This document shows positions 22,831 to 35,140 of a DNA stretch of 64,000 nucleotides, piece after piece. Made by a program: the position numbers and the translations under genes. The stretch is from Sciurus carolinensis (Eukaryota; Chordata; Mammalia; Rodentia; Sciuridae), in the NCBI RefSeq assembly GCF_902686445.1, contig NC_062222.1, positions 44,683,292 to 44,747,291 on the forward strand. Direction: 5' to 3'. Below the pieces are notes generated by a model. It saw only the letters and a program-made list of their open reading frames with translations. It was not told the origin of the DNA and searched no databases. How positions within the stretch are numbered: the stretch's first letter is position 1; each line of letters opens with the position of its first letter.

Positions 22831-24244
22831 TAAATGTCTTGGCAGCTCTAAGTATTAGCCTCTGAAATTCATCAAAATATATATCAAATAAAAATTGATT
22901 AAAAAACAGTAGTTCTTGGATTAACCTTGAGGAAAGGTCTCAGGCATTAATTTTGTTGTCTGCATGATTGTTTTTAATATAGGTTTTTTTTATTTGGGGG
23001 TTATTTTTCTCTTGGGAAGTGGCATAAAACAGTGCTACCTAGTCACAGTGCTGTTACGTAGGTCAGGAGTGAGATGCGTCATGAGTTTTCATTATCATTA
23101 TCAAACATAGTTGAAGCACTGAAGCTTGCAAATAATTTACATTTAAAATATATTTAGAACAGTCTCAAGGTTATCTCTTATGTAGCATCACTCTCACTCT
23201 CTCCAGTGCTGATATGCCTTCTAGGAGTGAAGTGCCATCTATCTGGAGTCCCACGCTGTGTTAGGGAATATTGCTTGCATGTGAGGCTCACATGTTGAGA
23301 CCACTGCCTGGGGTGAAGGGTCACAGATGCAGTCCTTCGATGGAGCTTATAAATTGCCCCTCCATTTATACGCTTCCTGTTATTCAAGGCCCTTAGAACA
23401 AGAGTCTGATAATTTTAACTCAATGCCTGCATAGAAAATATCTGATGGGAAAAATGAGAATAAAGGGGCTCTTTTAAGAGTCTGGGGGAATCTACAGTGA
23501 TATAAATGTGACTCTGTCTTTTGAAATTTCCCCTCACAGTGACAGCAACACGTATTCAGGTCTTAATTTTTGAATATGAGAGTACTTCTTACAATGGGGG
23601 CTATAGAATTTCAACTAAAGCAATCACATGTATACTGAATTGATGCAATCCAAGAGGTACTTGCCTCCAAAAGGGTTTTACTGCTGCCTCACTTAGTTTG
23701 ACACCATCTATCCATCCTTCCCAAATGTGGGTCATGGTGTCTGTGATTGAATCCATACCTCTATACTTTTCTCTTAGGCTCACCTGTTGGCAAATGATTA
23801 AACTCATTCTCCTAGCCCTAAATTTTATCTTTTTGTTTTTCTTCTCCTTCTTCTTTATTTTTTCCTTCCTTTCTGATAATCATACCTTGTGTTACAGTCT
23901 GGAACTTGACTTTTGTATATGTGCTCTTTAAAATTAACTCTTGTGTTTAATCCTTACTTCCTAAGCCTCACAGCTACTTGTGCTGTGTTAGTCACATCAT
24001 CTCCTATTTAAGTAACTCCTTCAGGCTGTGATGGTTGGAAAGAGAAGTTACACTCAATTCTGTTATGACCTAGAGTCTGCATCCTTCATTCCTCCACCTC
24101 TTCTCAGTTGGCTTCCTACTTTCTGTTTACAATTTAACAACACACCATCAGGGCTCCTGTGGCAAGAGAGTTCAAGGGGTAAAAGTTTGCTTGTGCTTCA
24201 TGTTCTGTAAGGAGAAGAATAAAAAAGTAAATATTGTACAATAG
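22831..24244. other. No recognised gene
   Basis: No recognised repeat or gene. Frames of 60-77 codons occur on both strands without support. A T/C-rich patch lies at 23825-23875. Confidence 0.45.
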
Positions 24245-24530
24245 AGGTTGTCAAAATTTCTCTGTGAAGGGTCAGACAGTGGATATTTGGTCTTGGGGCC
24301 TTAGGTTCTTTGGCTCCACTACTGACCTGTACTGTTGTAGTGTGAAAATTCTGGATGGTACATAACAAATGAATTTGGCTGTGTTCTGATAACACTTTAT
24401 TTATGGACATAAATCTGAATTTCATGTAATTTTCACTTGTCACAAAACGGTATCCTTTCAATTTTTTCTAATCACTTAAAGATATAAGAATAATTTCAAG
24501 TTCGTGAGATACACAAAAACAGGTGCAGAT
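24245..24530 (+). repeat. hAT-like DNA transposon relic
   Basis: Phrases follow the widespread mammalian element that opens with a 'caaactttttctgtaaaggg'-like end. Here they read 'gtcaaaatttctctgtgaag', 'ggtcagacagtggatatttg', 'gctgtgttctgataacactt' and 'tttcatgtaattttcacttg'. The element order is preserved. The family name is not assigned. Confidence 0.55.
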
Positions 24531-24537
24531 CACATTA

Positions 24538-24615
24538 AGGTTGCCAGATTTAGTATTTGGTATATGGGGCATTTTTACTAGAAAATTATCTGTTGTTTAT
24601 CCAAAATTAAAAGTT
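24538..24615. repeat. Possible short DNA transposon relic
   Basis: 'ttgccagatttagtatttgg' and 'attatctgttgtttatccaa' resemble the palindromic 'not-accepted-name' class of short mammalian DNA elements with TTGCCAGATTT ends. Only part is present, followed by a T run at 24633-24651. Confidence 0.35.
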
Positions 24616-25111
24616 AACTGAGAATTCTGTGATTTTTTTTTTTTTTTTTTTAATTTCAGACAAACTTAGCTTTTTGGTCTCCATGCCTTCAAAAATATTT
24701 CTCTGATTATACTTACCAGGGAAGTAGCTGGTAGTGTATAAACCTACATATGCTTTGTCCATCTAGTTTTAAATAGTAATATGATCATCTGCTCTAATGG
24801 GGTTCTCAGATGTGGAAGAAAATATTGAGACACTCAGGAACCAGTTTGTTTCCGGAAGAGTCATGGCATTTGAGCTGAGGTTTGCAGCAAAGATGCATAA
24901 AGCTAGGATGAAAATGACCTTAGAAATTTAACTGCATGAAAAATATTCCTCAAATCTTGTTTCTGAGAGCGCTTGCTTTAAGGAGGAATGAAAATAGTCC
25001 ACAGAGCTTTCCTCTTACTAGCTAGGATAGTGGCCAATTACTGAAGTATTACTAGTAAAATATTTGTGCTAATGGTTTTCCTATTCTTTAATATTCATAT
25101 ATCCATCATAT
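24616..25111. other. No recognised feature
   Basis: Apart from the T run at 24633-24651, I see nothing here. Confidence 0.45.
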
Positions 25112-25282
25112 TTTTTGTTGTTGTTGTTTTTGTGGTGCTAGGGATTGAACCCACAGTCCTGTGCATGCCAGGCAAGTATTCTACCACAGAACTAAGGCCC
25201 CAATCTTTTAAAAACATTTTATTTTGCTAAAGTGCCCAGGCTGGCCTTGCACTTGCAATCCTTCTGCCTCAGAGTTGCCTAT
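25112..25282 (-). mobile_element. B1-dID-type SINE, 5'-truncated
   Basis: A TTG-rich tail precedes an ID half ('gtgctagggattgaaccca', 'gcatgccaggcaagtattct') and part of the B1 half ('cttctgcctcagagttgcc'). The outer B1 end is missing. Confidence 0.8.
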
Positions 25283-25988
25283 ATAGTAGTAAACAAAATG
25301 GACAGAGACTCTCCCGTAGGAACTTTCTATTCTAGTTCAAGAAAATGAACAAAATAAGTAAGTAAAATATTCATCTGATATAGAAGAGGTTATGGGAGAA
25401 AATGTAGTAAAGAATAGTGGGTATTGCTGGAGGAGAAGGGATTTCACTTTCAACTGGGTGGTGGGGATCCCTGAGAAGGTTACCACAGAACAAAGGCCAG
25501 AGGAAGTTGGGGAGTGGTCTCAATTGGCTGAAACATCTGTGGCTAGTGTGAAGTCTTTGAATTTTGAAGAACAATAAGGAGGGACTCAAGTCATGATCAA
25601 TGGGGAGAATAGTAGAGTTAGGATACTGCAATTTTCATGAGTACTTCTTCCATATTTTGGTAAGTATATGTTTGTGCTTATATACACATATGTTAAGCAA
25701 ATATCTGTTTTCTTTCCTCTTATTCCTTTATAATGTAACATAACATTGATTGACTTTAAGTATGTAAGTGCTATTAAATTTACATCATAGTATTTAAATT
25801 ATGGATGTCAGGAGAAGAGTAGGCATCAATCAAAAAATTTTGCCTCCTGGGGAGGAAATCAATGCGTTTTTGGTTATACAGTATAGTTATATCATGTTAG
25901 GCAGAATTATGACCTTGTTATTCTCCTTATTTGGAGATTAAGTGTAGTTTAAAAAGATGTTTGGGTACCAAGTTGACAACAGTGGACT
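25283..25988. other. No recognised gene
   Basis: An 86-codon minus frame (25371-25631) and a 61-codon plus frame overlap. Neither is supported. Confidence 0.4.
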
Positions 25989-26505
25989 TGTGATGATTAA
26001 TCTTGATTGTCAACTTGACTGAATTGATAGATCCTTAGAAAATTGGTAAGGCACACTTTTGGGTGTGTCTGTGAGGGTGTTTCTGGAGACTGATACATGG
26101 TCAGTGAACTGAGTGAATAAGACCTGACCTGAATATCAGCAGCACCATTCAGTAGGCTGGGGTCCAGATGGAAAGGAAGAAGAGGATGTTTATACGTGTG
26201 AACCCTTGATCCTTCTTTAGCAGGTACATTTTTTGCTATTGCCATTGCTGGTGAACATCTGTCTCCAGATTCTTCGGTCTTTAAATGCAAACTGCACCAG
26301 TGACTCTCTAGGGAGCTTACGGGCCTTCAACCTCCTGCTCCCTCTTGTTCTGAGGCTTTCAACTTCTCAGACTGAGCAAGCTACTGGTTTCCTGGCTCTC
26401 CTACCTGCTGTTGGCCATTGTGGGACTATGCACCTAATCTAATAAAAATCCTCTTAAAATTAGAAATATTCTATTGATTCTGTTCCTCTGTAGAACCCTA
26501 ATACA
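25989..26505 (-). mobile_element. MLT2-like ERVL solo LTR, minus strand
   Basis: Starts 'tgtgatgattaatcttgatt', with 'gtcaacttgactgaattgat' and 'gtgtctgtgagggtgtttct' following. It closes with 'ttctgttcctctgtagaacc' and 'ctaataca'. This is the reverse complement of MLT2 LTR wording and is the opposite orientation to the copy at 34388. No retroviral gene adjoins it. Confidence 0.75.
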
Positions 26506-26714
26506 GGGGGTAACAGAATAGAAGAGGTTGAGGGTGTGGTGTGCAGGTCTATAGGACTTTGTGGGGGTTTGGCTTTTAGTTTGCTGAAACAAAATATAAT
26601 TTTAGGATTTTGAAAAGAGGAAGGACATCCTTTACTTAATCCCTTGTTTTGCCTAATCACTCTGATGCTGTATACCTAATAGACTACAAGGAGCAAAATC
26701 AGAGGCAGAGACCA

Positions 26715-27192
26715 GTTAAAAGGTTACTGAGTAATCAGGTGAGAGATAATGGTTCTTGGATCAACACAGTTGCAGTAGAGACAGTGTGAAGTCATTCTGG
26801 GCAGCAGGGAAGGTACAACTGACAGGATTTGCTGATGGATTTGATGTCAGGTGTGAGAGAGAGAAGTTGAAGATAAGGCTCAGATTTTGGACTTGAGCAA
26901 AGGGGAGGATGGAGCACTTATTTACTGAGAAGGGGAAAATGGTGGGAGGTGAAGCTTTGGGAGAGAAAATCAGAAGTTTGGGTTAGGACAAGATAAGTGT
27001 GAAATGCATATTAGGCCTCCAAATGGAGATGTCAAATAGGCAGCTGGATATATGAGTCTGGAGTTCAGAGTAGCTGTCTGGATTCCAGATATGAATTTGA
27101 GACTCTTCAGTGTTTAGACGATGTTGAAAGCCAAGTGACTGAGATCATCCGGGGAGTAAGTATAGCGAGAGGAAAGATGAAGTTCAAAGAGC
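26715..27192 (+). repeat. Old purine-rich repeat, part 1
   Basis: Purine-biased sequence with phrases I recognise as a recurrent mammalian repeat ('acaggatttgctgatggatt', 'tcaaataggcagctggatat', 'gtctggagttcagagtagct'). Wording continues in order at 28815, after about 1.6 kb of unrelated DNA. I cannot name the family. It could be an L2-related or ERV-internal segment. Confidence 0.5.
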
Positions 27193-28814
27193 CATATTTT
27201 ATGTGCGTTAGCTGAAACACTTGATAGCTTCTGTATTAATCATAGCCACTAATATAACTAATATTAGGAATATTCACATTATGCAAACATAAAATGCTCT
27301 ATGGCAGCAAGGATCTTTCACCATATGAATGCTAAGTATTCAGGTGCATCTTTTTTGTAAACTAGATAAAAATGTTTAAAAAAACATTTAATTTCCCTAC
27401 TCAGATATGTAAACTGGAGATGTAAGATTTGATCAAATTTGTTGATATTTTGGTAAAACCTAAAATAAATATATATATATATATATACCTTCTGATTTGA
27501 AAACTGCTTGTGGATGAAAACAATTTCAGAGGAATGAAAATACTTCCTGATTAGTTGATTCTCTTATACTAGGTCTTGAAAAATATATTTTATTGATAAA
27601 TTAAAAAAAATTGTTCATAGTTACATTCATTTTACTAAAATACCTATATCTGTATCTACATATCTGCATTATCTGTATTGATATGCATAGTCATAGAATT
27701 TATGAAGATTTCTGGGGTTAATTCTTTTTTTTTTTTTTTTTTTTTTGGATATCGGGGATTGAACCCAGGGAATTCACCCACTGAGCAAGCTATGTCTCTA
27801 GTCCATTTTTATATTTTATTTAGAGACAGCATCTCACTGAGTTGCTTAGGGCCTTTCTAAGTTGCTAAGGCTGACTTTGAACTTCGATCCTCCTGCCTCA
27901 GCCTCCTGAGCCACTGGGAATACCGGCTTGCACCACCATACCTTGCTACTAGGGTTAATTCTTGCTGGACCTTTTTAAATGAGATCCAGGTTACCCCTTA
28001 CCTTCTACCCTGGTTATTACTGTTCTCTAAAGTGGTTAAAGCCAATGGGCCTTTGTTATAAAACTGTTTGAGGAATTCTCGGAATTTTTCATGAAACAGG
28101 ACTTTGAATTTAAACCCAAATACCACCTTCAAATGTAAAATGTCTTTTCCCCCAATCTGTTTACTTTTTAAAATTCTTTTCCTTTCTTAGCTGAGGAGCT
28201 TCAGTCCCCTAAATGTCTGGCCATCCGTGATAAGTAGTCAGCCTAACCCTTAAACATCAAGTCATCCTTAGGGTGCTCAGATGCTTGATTCTGGTGTTTG
28301 TGGCCACTCCTAATAAGAATTTGTACGAGTCTGCTGGCCCCATGGGAAGGAGACAGGAATAGGAACAACCTAGACCACCTGGCACATGTCTACCCAGTCT
28401 GTTGTCATTGTGCCCTCCAGGCCCAACTGACAGAAATGCTGTCCGTTTCTCAGAAGAGGCAAGAAATGACTTGGTTTTCTTGAAGCCCCAGCTGTTAGGT
28501 TTCTCTTTCCTAAACTCGGTAGATTGCTGGACCCTGCCTGAAGAGTGAGCATCCAGTCATTCTATCTTCTTTCTGGCTAAGGAATTTCTCTTTCTTTCCC
28601 ACTTGGGTTCAGAATGGAAGATGTTTTATTCACACTCTGTGGCTCTGTTTGACTTCTTATCATGGATCCTTATAAACCCTGTTTTTTCCAGAAGAGAAAG
28701 TACTCATTGTACCTCTCCTTCTATATGTCATAATTTGTCCCTAGTTGACTGGCATACAAGTCCTTCTTAGTAAACTACTTTAGTAGGATTGCCAAGGTCA
28801 ACACAGTTAATAGG
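27193..28814. other. Sequence interrupting the old purine-rich repeat
   Basis: About 1.6 kb separates the two halves of the repeat. It holds an (AT)n run (27467-27487), the SINE at 27727-27951 and otherwise unrecognised sequence. The segment 28180-28560 is less AT-rich, with short overlapping frames on both strands and no supported gene. Confidence 0.4.
27727..27951 (-). mobile_element. B1-dID-type SINE, minus strand
   Basis: T-rich tail, ID half 'cggggattgaacccaggga', linker, and B1 half 'tcctgcctcagcctcctgag' ending 'gcaccaccataccttgct'. A 12-bp exact direct repeat gggttaattctt at 27715-27726 and 27952-27963 is the target-site duplication. Confidence 0.9.
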
Positions 28815-29190
28815 TACAGAAGAGGAATGTGGCCGGAGCCCTGGGATGTGCCAACATTAAAATATTCAAGGAGCAAAAGAGGAATGAGGAAGGGAGCCTA
28901 AGATGAAGGGACCAGTGAGCTAGGGGACAAACCAAGTGTAAGTTGTTCTCTGGAAGCTCAATGAAAAAAAAAAAAAACATATTTAGAGGAAGAGAGTGAT
29001 TAACTGTGTCAAATGCTGTTGACAAATCAATTCCTAGTTAGGGACTGAGATTTAGCAATCTGTAGAGATCATTAGTGACCTTAGAAAAGAACTTTAGAAC
29101 TGTCATAGAAGTGAAAACCAGAATGGAGTAGGGTTAAAGATAGGATGAGTTAGGTGGAACAGGAGCACGTGAGATTAGAGGATTTTTCTG
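28815..29190 (+). repeat. Old purine-rich repeat, part 2
   Basis: Resumes the element of 26715-27192: 'gagccctgggatgtgccaac', 'gtgattaactgtgtcaaatg', 'ctgttgacaaatcaattcct' and 'gatcattagtgacct'. A 13-base A run at about 28966-28978 is inside it. Same unnamed family, same orientation. Confidence 0.5.
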
Positions 29191-30622
29191 AGTTTTGCTT
29201 AAAGGAAAGCAAAGAAATCAGATGGAACTTGGTGCAAAGTAAAGTAAAGGGCAAGGATTTATTTTTTAAGTTAGGATAAATGACTTCATGAAGAGAATAA
29301 GTCAATGGAGAGTGAAAAAATTATGACTTGAGAAAAAGAATTGATGGAATGATGTCTTTAGTGAGAGGGGAAAAGATCTGGTTCATATATGTAAAGACTG
29401 GTTGTTGTCAATAGCAGTGGATGATTTAACAATGATGACAAGAAAGCAAAGATATTTGCTGATTGTAGGCATGTGAGTAGATGTGAAGGTGGGAATATGG
29501 GGAATCATTTTTTTTATTTGCTTCCCTTTTTTTGGTAAAACAGGAAGTAACTTTAACAGCTGAGTATAATGGGGTAAAAAGAAAATTTGAAAGGAGAAGG
29601 TATAAAATCACAATCTAAGGAGAAAAAGAGTGGATGAACTAGACATAAAGTGTTGAGTGAGGTGCCTACTTAAAGTTTGTCATACATAGAGAACATGACC
29701 AGTCACTCTGATTTGTATTTTTCTTCATCATGCTTTAGATTAACTGGGGCAGGCTTAGAGTAGGCAGAAAACTGGATTTAAATAGGATTATAGTTTTGCC
29801 AACCAAGAACAACAAAATGGTAGAGGGACAAGAGAATCAATAAACATTGACAATGGAATTTATGTTGGGTAAGGAGAGAAATGAGGACATTGAGGGGATT
29901 AGGAATGGTGAAAAGATAGTGGGATCAATGACTTCAGGGGATAGAAGAATTGTGGGATATAGAATATAGAGAAAATAAGATAAAATGATAGGGATTGCTG
30001 GAAAGAGTGAGATCCATGTAATTAACACTAAAGATAAGATACAGTTGTTGATCATTACAAGGTCTAGAGTAATAACCATAGGAGGGAGTGGCTTGAATGT
30101 ATAGAGGAAATGAAGAAGATCCCTGAGATTTTGATGACCACCACAATGAAGAGTTGTGGGTGACATAATCTATGACACATTCAAAATGAGTGGCTTTTGG
30201 GAATAAGGGAGGATTGGGATGTAGAATGAAAAGCTACAATAAGAAATAAGGAGGATATGTTCTATACTTCAAGGCAGTATAAGAAGCCGGGGAGACAAGA
30301 TCAACTCCACTACAGAGGGAGTCAGGGTGGCAGTTTTGTTGGTGTCAAATCAAGTTTCCCCTAAAGCAAGAAGGAGAAAAGAGCACTCAGATAATGGTGA
30401 AGAATTATGGGATTTTGCTGATGGTTGACTGAGTTTCAGAGGACAGTGTGGAAGGTTTTCAGAACGTGGAAGGGGTAGAAGCATGGGATGGAAGAATTTT
30501 AAAGTCTGTGGCAGCTGAGAATCAGGCTGGGCGTCTGGGTGTTACTTGACATGGAGACGGAGAGAGGGAATGATGAGATGAGTCCCACAGCATCCAAGGC
30601 AGGTGGTGGAAGAGAGGTCGAG
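29191..30622. other. Purine-rich tract, possible continuation of the old repeat
   Basis: For about 1.4 kb the plus strand is dominated by G/A-rich, C-poor sequence, like the repeat before it. The bias opens minus-strand frames of 109 and 70 codons near 29837-30166 that have no other support. I think this is more of the same ancient element, but my recollection of its consensus is weak here. Confidence 0.35.
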
Positions 30623-30796
30623 TATTGCAGGGGGAGAGGGGAAGGTTATGGTGGGGGCTGGGCTCTCTCAGATTCACACTGCCTGTAATTAGTGGAGTCC
30701 AGTTTCAATCCAGGTCTCCCTGGTTCCAAAGGAAATGCCCTTTCTTCTACACCTTTCTATTCAAGGTGCTGTCTGCCGTGGTCTCGTGGCTAGGTA

Positions 30797-30922
30797 TCAC
30801 AGGAGAACCTGTCAGGAATGTAGAATCTCAGGCTCCACCTCAGAACTTTTCAATTTGAATCTGTGTTTTAACACAATGTTCAAGTGATTCACATGCATAT
30901 AACAGTTTGGGAAATGCTGCTT
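30797..30922 (+). repeat. MER20-like hAT relic
   Basis: 'gtagaatctcaggctccacc', 'gaatctgtgttttaacacaa', 'tgttcaagtgattcacatgc' and 'cagtttgggaaatgctg' follow MER20 order in plus orientation. Confidence 0.7.
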
Positions 30923-31719
30923 TATACTCTATCCTTTTCAACCTGTGAAAATTAATTTTTCTGCATACACTCAATAGGATTCATGGGATTACAAAGGAGT
31001 AGAACTTTGGTGGGTGAAGGCTTTCTGCACTTTTCAAGACTTTCCAAATTTTCAAAAGCAGGGTGTGTACAAATTGAAGGCAGCTGAGTACAAGGGGAAA
31101 CGCTTGTTGAATTCCGTTATCTGGCAGATGGCTGATCCAGTAATGTCTGTTATTTTCCAAAGTTTTAGGGCTATGTGAGGAGAAACCCCTGATGCCTATG
31201 TATTTATTTCTTTCTATGAGGATTCTGGGCTTGCCACCCATCTGATTTATAAGCAAACTAGAATTATCAGGACAAGGAGGATATGGGGTAAAATGAGTGT
31301 TTATTTTCTTCAGTTATTATTAACATAAGCTCTGGTGCTTGGACAAAAGAAAGGAATTACTTGTATTTATTCTTATAGATAAATTGCTGGCAATAAATTA
31401 TGAGAGGAAAAAAATAACCATGGGGGATAATTGACTGAAAAACAAATGTCAGTAAGAGTAAACAGAATGGATTCCACTAAACCTATTTGCAAAAATGTCA
31501 GAGGAGTTGAGTTGTTTTCCCTCACAATATTTGTGCTAGTATAAAGGGACTGCAGTTTAATTAAATTTCTCCACAGAGACTAGGTATTCCACTAGATGTC
31601 ACTTTGAGATTTTGCTGAAGGAAGGACTGCATTCTGATTAAGTGACGCAGCGTCTTGTCCTCAGCAGTGGGGTGAAGACAATTGACACCTCTCTTCCCCA
31701 GCCCTGGAGAGTGGCAGGA
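30923..31719. other. No recognised gene
   Basis: A 91-codon minus frame (30981-31256) has no family match. A CTCF-like string ccactagatgtca at 31589-31601 has one mismatch at a strong position. Confidence 0.4.
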
Positions 31720-31830
31720 AATGAGAAACATCTGCCACCAAACCAGGATCCTGGAAGCTGGGGCTGGTCCTGCTTTGGTCACTAGCCAGCTGTGTGACCT
31801 TGAGCAGGTCTCTTGAGACATCTAGCAGCA
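31720..31830 (+). repeat. MIR core fragment
   Basis: 'actagccagctgtgtgacct' followed by 'tgagcaggtctctt' is the MIR core, unusually close to consensus compared with the other copies here. Confidence 0.6.
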
Positions 31831-32259
31831 GAGTGTTAGAGACACTGCTTTGCCCTGTGACATATGTTCAATAGCCAACTCTTAAAGTCATTCAGCTCTA
31901 ATAACCTCCAGTCCTGTTGTATCATGTTATGGATACACCAAAGTACGGTCAGTGAAATTTAGCAGAATGAAAAGGAATTTTGAAATTTTTGAGAACTAAT
32001 AAATTATTTACAAGGCTAGAGTTATCAAGGAACTCTATATTATTCTGGAAAAAGAAATTTAAAGGAGTAATAAACTTGCCCACCCTTTTAAGCCTTAAGA
32101 TTTTTTTTTAACCTTCAATATTTAATTTATTTTGCTTATAAAGCAACTAGTTCTGACTATTCTTGAGTTTGGCTATGTTTCCAGTCCATTTGAGAATGAT
32201 AGACTAAAGAGTGTGCTTTGTATGTATAGATAGTTTCTTCTCTTTCTGGGGGACTTAAG
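31831..32259. other. No recognised feature
   Basis: AT-rich, with no repeat or gene-like segment seen. Confidence 0.45.
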
Positions 32260-32278
32260 ATTTGGGGGGTCAATTTTT

Positions 32279-32357
32279 GGGCTGGGGTGGTGGCTCAGTG
32301 GAAGGGAGCTTGCCTTAGCATGCATGAGACACTGGGTTCAATTGTCAGCACTGCATA

Positions 32358-32396
<39 letters not shown>

Positions 32397-32432
32397 AATA
32401 AAAGGTCCATCAACAAAAAATATTAAAAAAAA
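32279..32432 (+). mobile_element. ID-type SINE with AAAT tail
   Basis: tRNA-derived core 'gctggggtggtggctcagtg', then 'actgggttcaattgtcagca', an (AAAT)n tract (about 32356-32396), a 'ggtccatcaacaaaaaat' 3' piece and an A-rich end. An 18-19 bp direct repeat with one mismatch (atttggggggtcaatttt at 32260; atttggggggacaatttt at 32433) flanks it. The long, well-matched duplication suggests a fairly recent insertion. Confidence 0.9.
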
Positions 32433-32450
32433 ATTTGGGGGGACAATTTT

Positions 32451-34387
32451 AAATCTAACTACAGTCATTTTTTCTTAAGGGCATTGATTCAATAATTATA
32501 GAATTGGAAGGAAAAGCAGATATCTCACTGTTTAGAATTCTTATTTTAAAAATTTATACATTGTTAACAACTTGAAAAACAGTTATGGTAGTTTTATTTG
32601 TTTTTCTTGTGATCTCTCTTTATGTGGAAGAAAGATAGAATAGACTTGAGTATGAAGAGACAATTGAGTTGTTGTTTGCCACTAGAATAATAAAGAAATG
32701 TGCCCAGCAAAGTAATCAAAGGCTTTTTTCTTTTTGTCTTTGCAATTATGAAATGACCTTTTGTTTATTTGGGAAATAAATAAGAGCCAGAGGGAATCTG
32801 TGTTTATCAGAACTTTTATGGTATGTCCATTCGCCTGCAATGTCATGTGAGTAAACAACTGTATTTGTGATATTTAGAAAATAAAGAAATCAAGAAGAAA
32901 AGTTTAAAGAAAAGAATATGTCTGCGCTTTGAACACTGAACTTTAAGGATTGCCAATGGGTCTTCTAGAACCCCTACAAGCTGCATAATATTTACGCTAT
33001 AAACATTCGTGATGTTTGCATCTATGCTCATTTGTTTACTATTATATGAAACAATGGATCTCAATTAAAAACAGATTAAGCACACAGGTACCAAAGGAAT
33101 GTGTAATTGAGTTTGGTAAATCTGGTAAGCTAAGTCTGCCTGGGTTTCTCTTCAGGTGATATACCTTTCTACTGCTGGGAGACATTGTAGACCATTGATT
33201 ATACTAGGCTAGAGATTAATCTGGTAATAAATGAAAAATATTCCAACTCTTCAAACTATGATGCACATAGTTTGAGAAATAATAAACTGGTTTGGCTACT
33301 CAGCCAGAATATCTGCTGTCCCTTGGGTATTTGTGTGTTGTTTTTCTTTTATTCTTTCAGGAACACTTATCTGAGGTCAAATCAACATTTTCTGAAATTT
33401 AGCTTCCTCTGGGTAGATGCTACTCTTAGAAAGAAAAATATCTATTGGTGTTTCCATGTCTGACTCTGATTGTGAAGATGGAAAGCATACCAGGAAGCTT
33501 AAAAATTCAAGAAAACATCTGAAACTAAAATATATCTAGTGTTGTCTGGTTAACTGGTCTTTTTGCCATTACTGTTGCACTAAAACTTTTGTGTATTTTT
33601 TTTTTTTTGCTTTTTTTTTCTTTTATTTCACATGCTGATACTTTATCAATATATAAATGTATTTTGACTTGTAGTGAAAATAGCAAAGGAGTTGATCAAG
33701 TGGGCTCTGTCATTGCATGGAGGTGGAAACCTTTGTGGGGAACAGTATAACAATAGTAGAAGAGCATTTATTTGTAGGCAGTTGTTGGTTTGTAGGGAAA
33801 AAATAATTTTTAGGACTTACATATTTTTTAAAAAATTTAAAAAAACCTGAAGAACAATTTTAAATGTTCCACATAGTTGTTTTTAAGTATAAGACCAGGA
33901 AAGCTGGAGATTTGGGAGAAGTTAGGTAGTAGGAAGAGGTCAGAGGCAATGTGGAGAGTGAGAGCTGACATTGCCCAATACCATTGTTTGAGGCTGACCA
34001 AGAATTCCTTCTTCTTTGTTAGTAAAGTGAATTCTTATTCAAAGTTCAAAGTGTTTCTTTGAAGAAAAAAAAAATTTACCAAAGGAATTCTAGAAGTTTC
34101 TCCTATCCATAAAGTTAGCACACTAAGAACTCACAGGAGGCACAAAAAAATACCTCTTTGAATGTTTTGCAAACAGTGCTTTTTTGTGTAAATTCAGCAA
34201 AATGTTATTGATTCTGAACGAGTTCTCACTTGATGGAACCTACCAGCTGGGCCTGTCCCTGGTCATTTATGAAGGTAGTTATAAAGCATGTATGATGTGA
34301 CATGAAACCACAGGAAGACATGGACATCTCACACTCTGGACCTGGTTTAGGTGGTTAGTATTTAGATATCTACCTTCAGAAATGAGA
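32451..34387. other. No recognised gene
   Basis: About 1.9 kb of AT-rich sequence. T-rich low complexity lies at 33597-33626. Frames of 61-73 codons occur without support. Confidence 0.45.
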
Positions 34388-34867
34388 TCTATTAAGGTTC
34401 TCCAGAGAAACAGACCAGTAGAATGTGTGTATATATGTATATGCATATATACTTAATATAGTTGTTTTATATACATGTACATTCACATGTATAAGCATCT
34501 ATATCTACATGTCTGAAGATACATTTATTTTGAAGAATTGGTTTATGTGATTATGGAAGCTGGCAAGAAACAAATCTGCAAGGTAGGCTGGCAGACCACA
34601 GCTGCAGGGAAGAGTTGATATTACAGTTCAAGTCCAAAGTAGTCTGCTGACTGAGTTTCCTCTTCCTCAGAGGAGGTAGGTCTTAAGGTTTTCAACGATT
34701 GAATGAGGCCCATCCACATTATGGACAGTAATTGGTTTTACTCAGTCAACAGATTTAAATGTTAAACTCATTTTTAAAAATACCTTCACAGCAACATCCT
34801 GATATGTTTGACCTAATGAATGGGTACTGTGGCCTTGCCAGGTTGACACATTAAATTAACCATCACA
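34388..34867 (+). mobile_element. MLT2-like ERVL solo LTR
   Basis: 'aaggttctccagagaaacag' near the start, a TA-rich patch, 'ttatgtgattatggaagctg', 'aggcccatccacattatgga', 'acagatttaaatgttaaact' and a 'attaaccatcaca' end. This is the same family as 25989-26505 but inverted relative to it. Length is about 480 bp. It is non-coding. Confidence 0.8.
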
Positions 34868-34980
34868 TGAGGCCAAGTACTGACACTTTGTAAGTCATTA
34901 TTAATCTGAGAGACAGTCATGCAGAGGAATCCTAAGTTTAATCACCAATTGATTTATCCTAAATAAGAACATATAGTTCT

Positions 34981-35124
34981 TTTTTTAAAAACAATTTTGT
35001 AGTTGTAGGGGACAGAATGCCTTTATTTTATTCATTTATTTTTTAACATGGTACTAAGGATCTTGAACCCAATGCCTCACACATATTAGGCAAGCGTGCT
35101 GCCACTGAGCTACAACCCCAGCCC
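34981..35124 (-). mobile_element. ID-type SINE, minus strand
   Basis: T-rich tail with the 'tagttgtaggggacagaat' 3' piece, then 'ggatcttgaacccaatgcct' and 'gccactgagctacaacccca'. This is the reverse complement of the same subfamily as 32279-32432. Flanks aagaacatatagttct (34965-34980) and aagaatatctagatct (35125-35140) agree at 13 of 16 bases and are the likely target duplication. Confidence 0.85.
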
Positions 35125-35140
35125 AAGAATATCTAGATCT

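Noticed and set aside
31589..31601. CTCF-like ccactagatgtca
   Set aside because: One mismatch in the invariant GGC part. Single isolated site.
32279..32432. Possible tRNA gene
   Set aside because: It has A and B box-like sequence but no complete cloverleaf. The AAAT tail and target duplication identify it as an ID SINE.
33550..33592. MADE1-like string 'tttttgccattactgttgca'
   Set aside because: MADE1 is a primate element, and only a half-length, imperfect match is present with no inverted partner.
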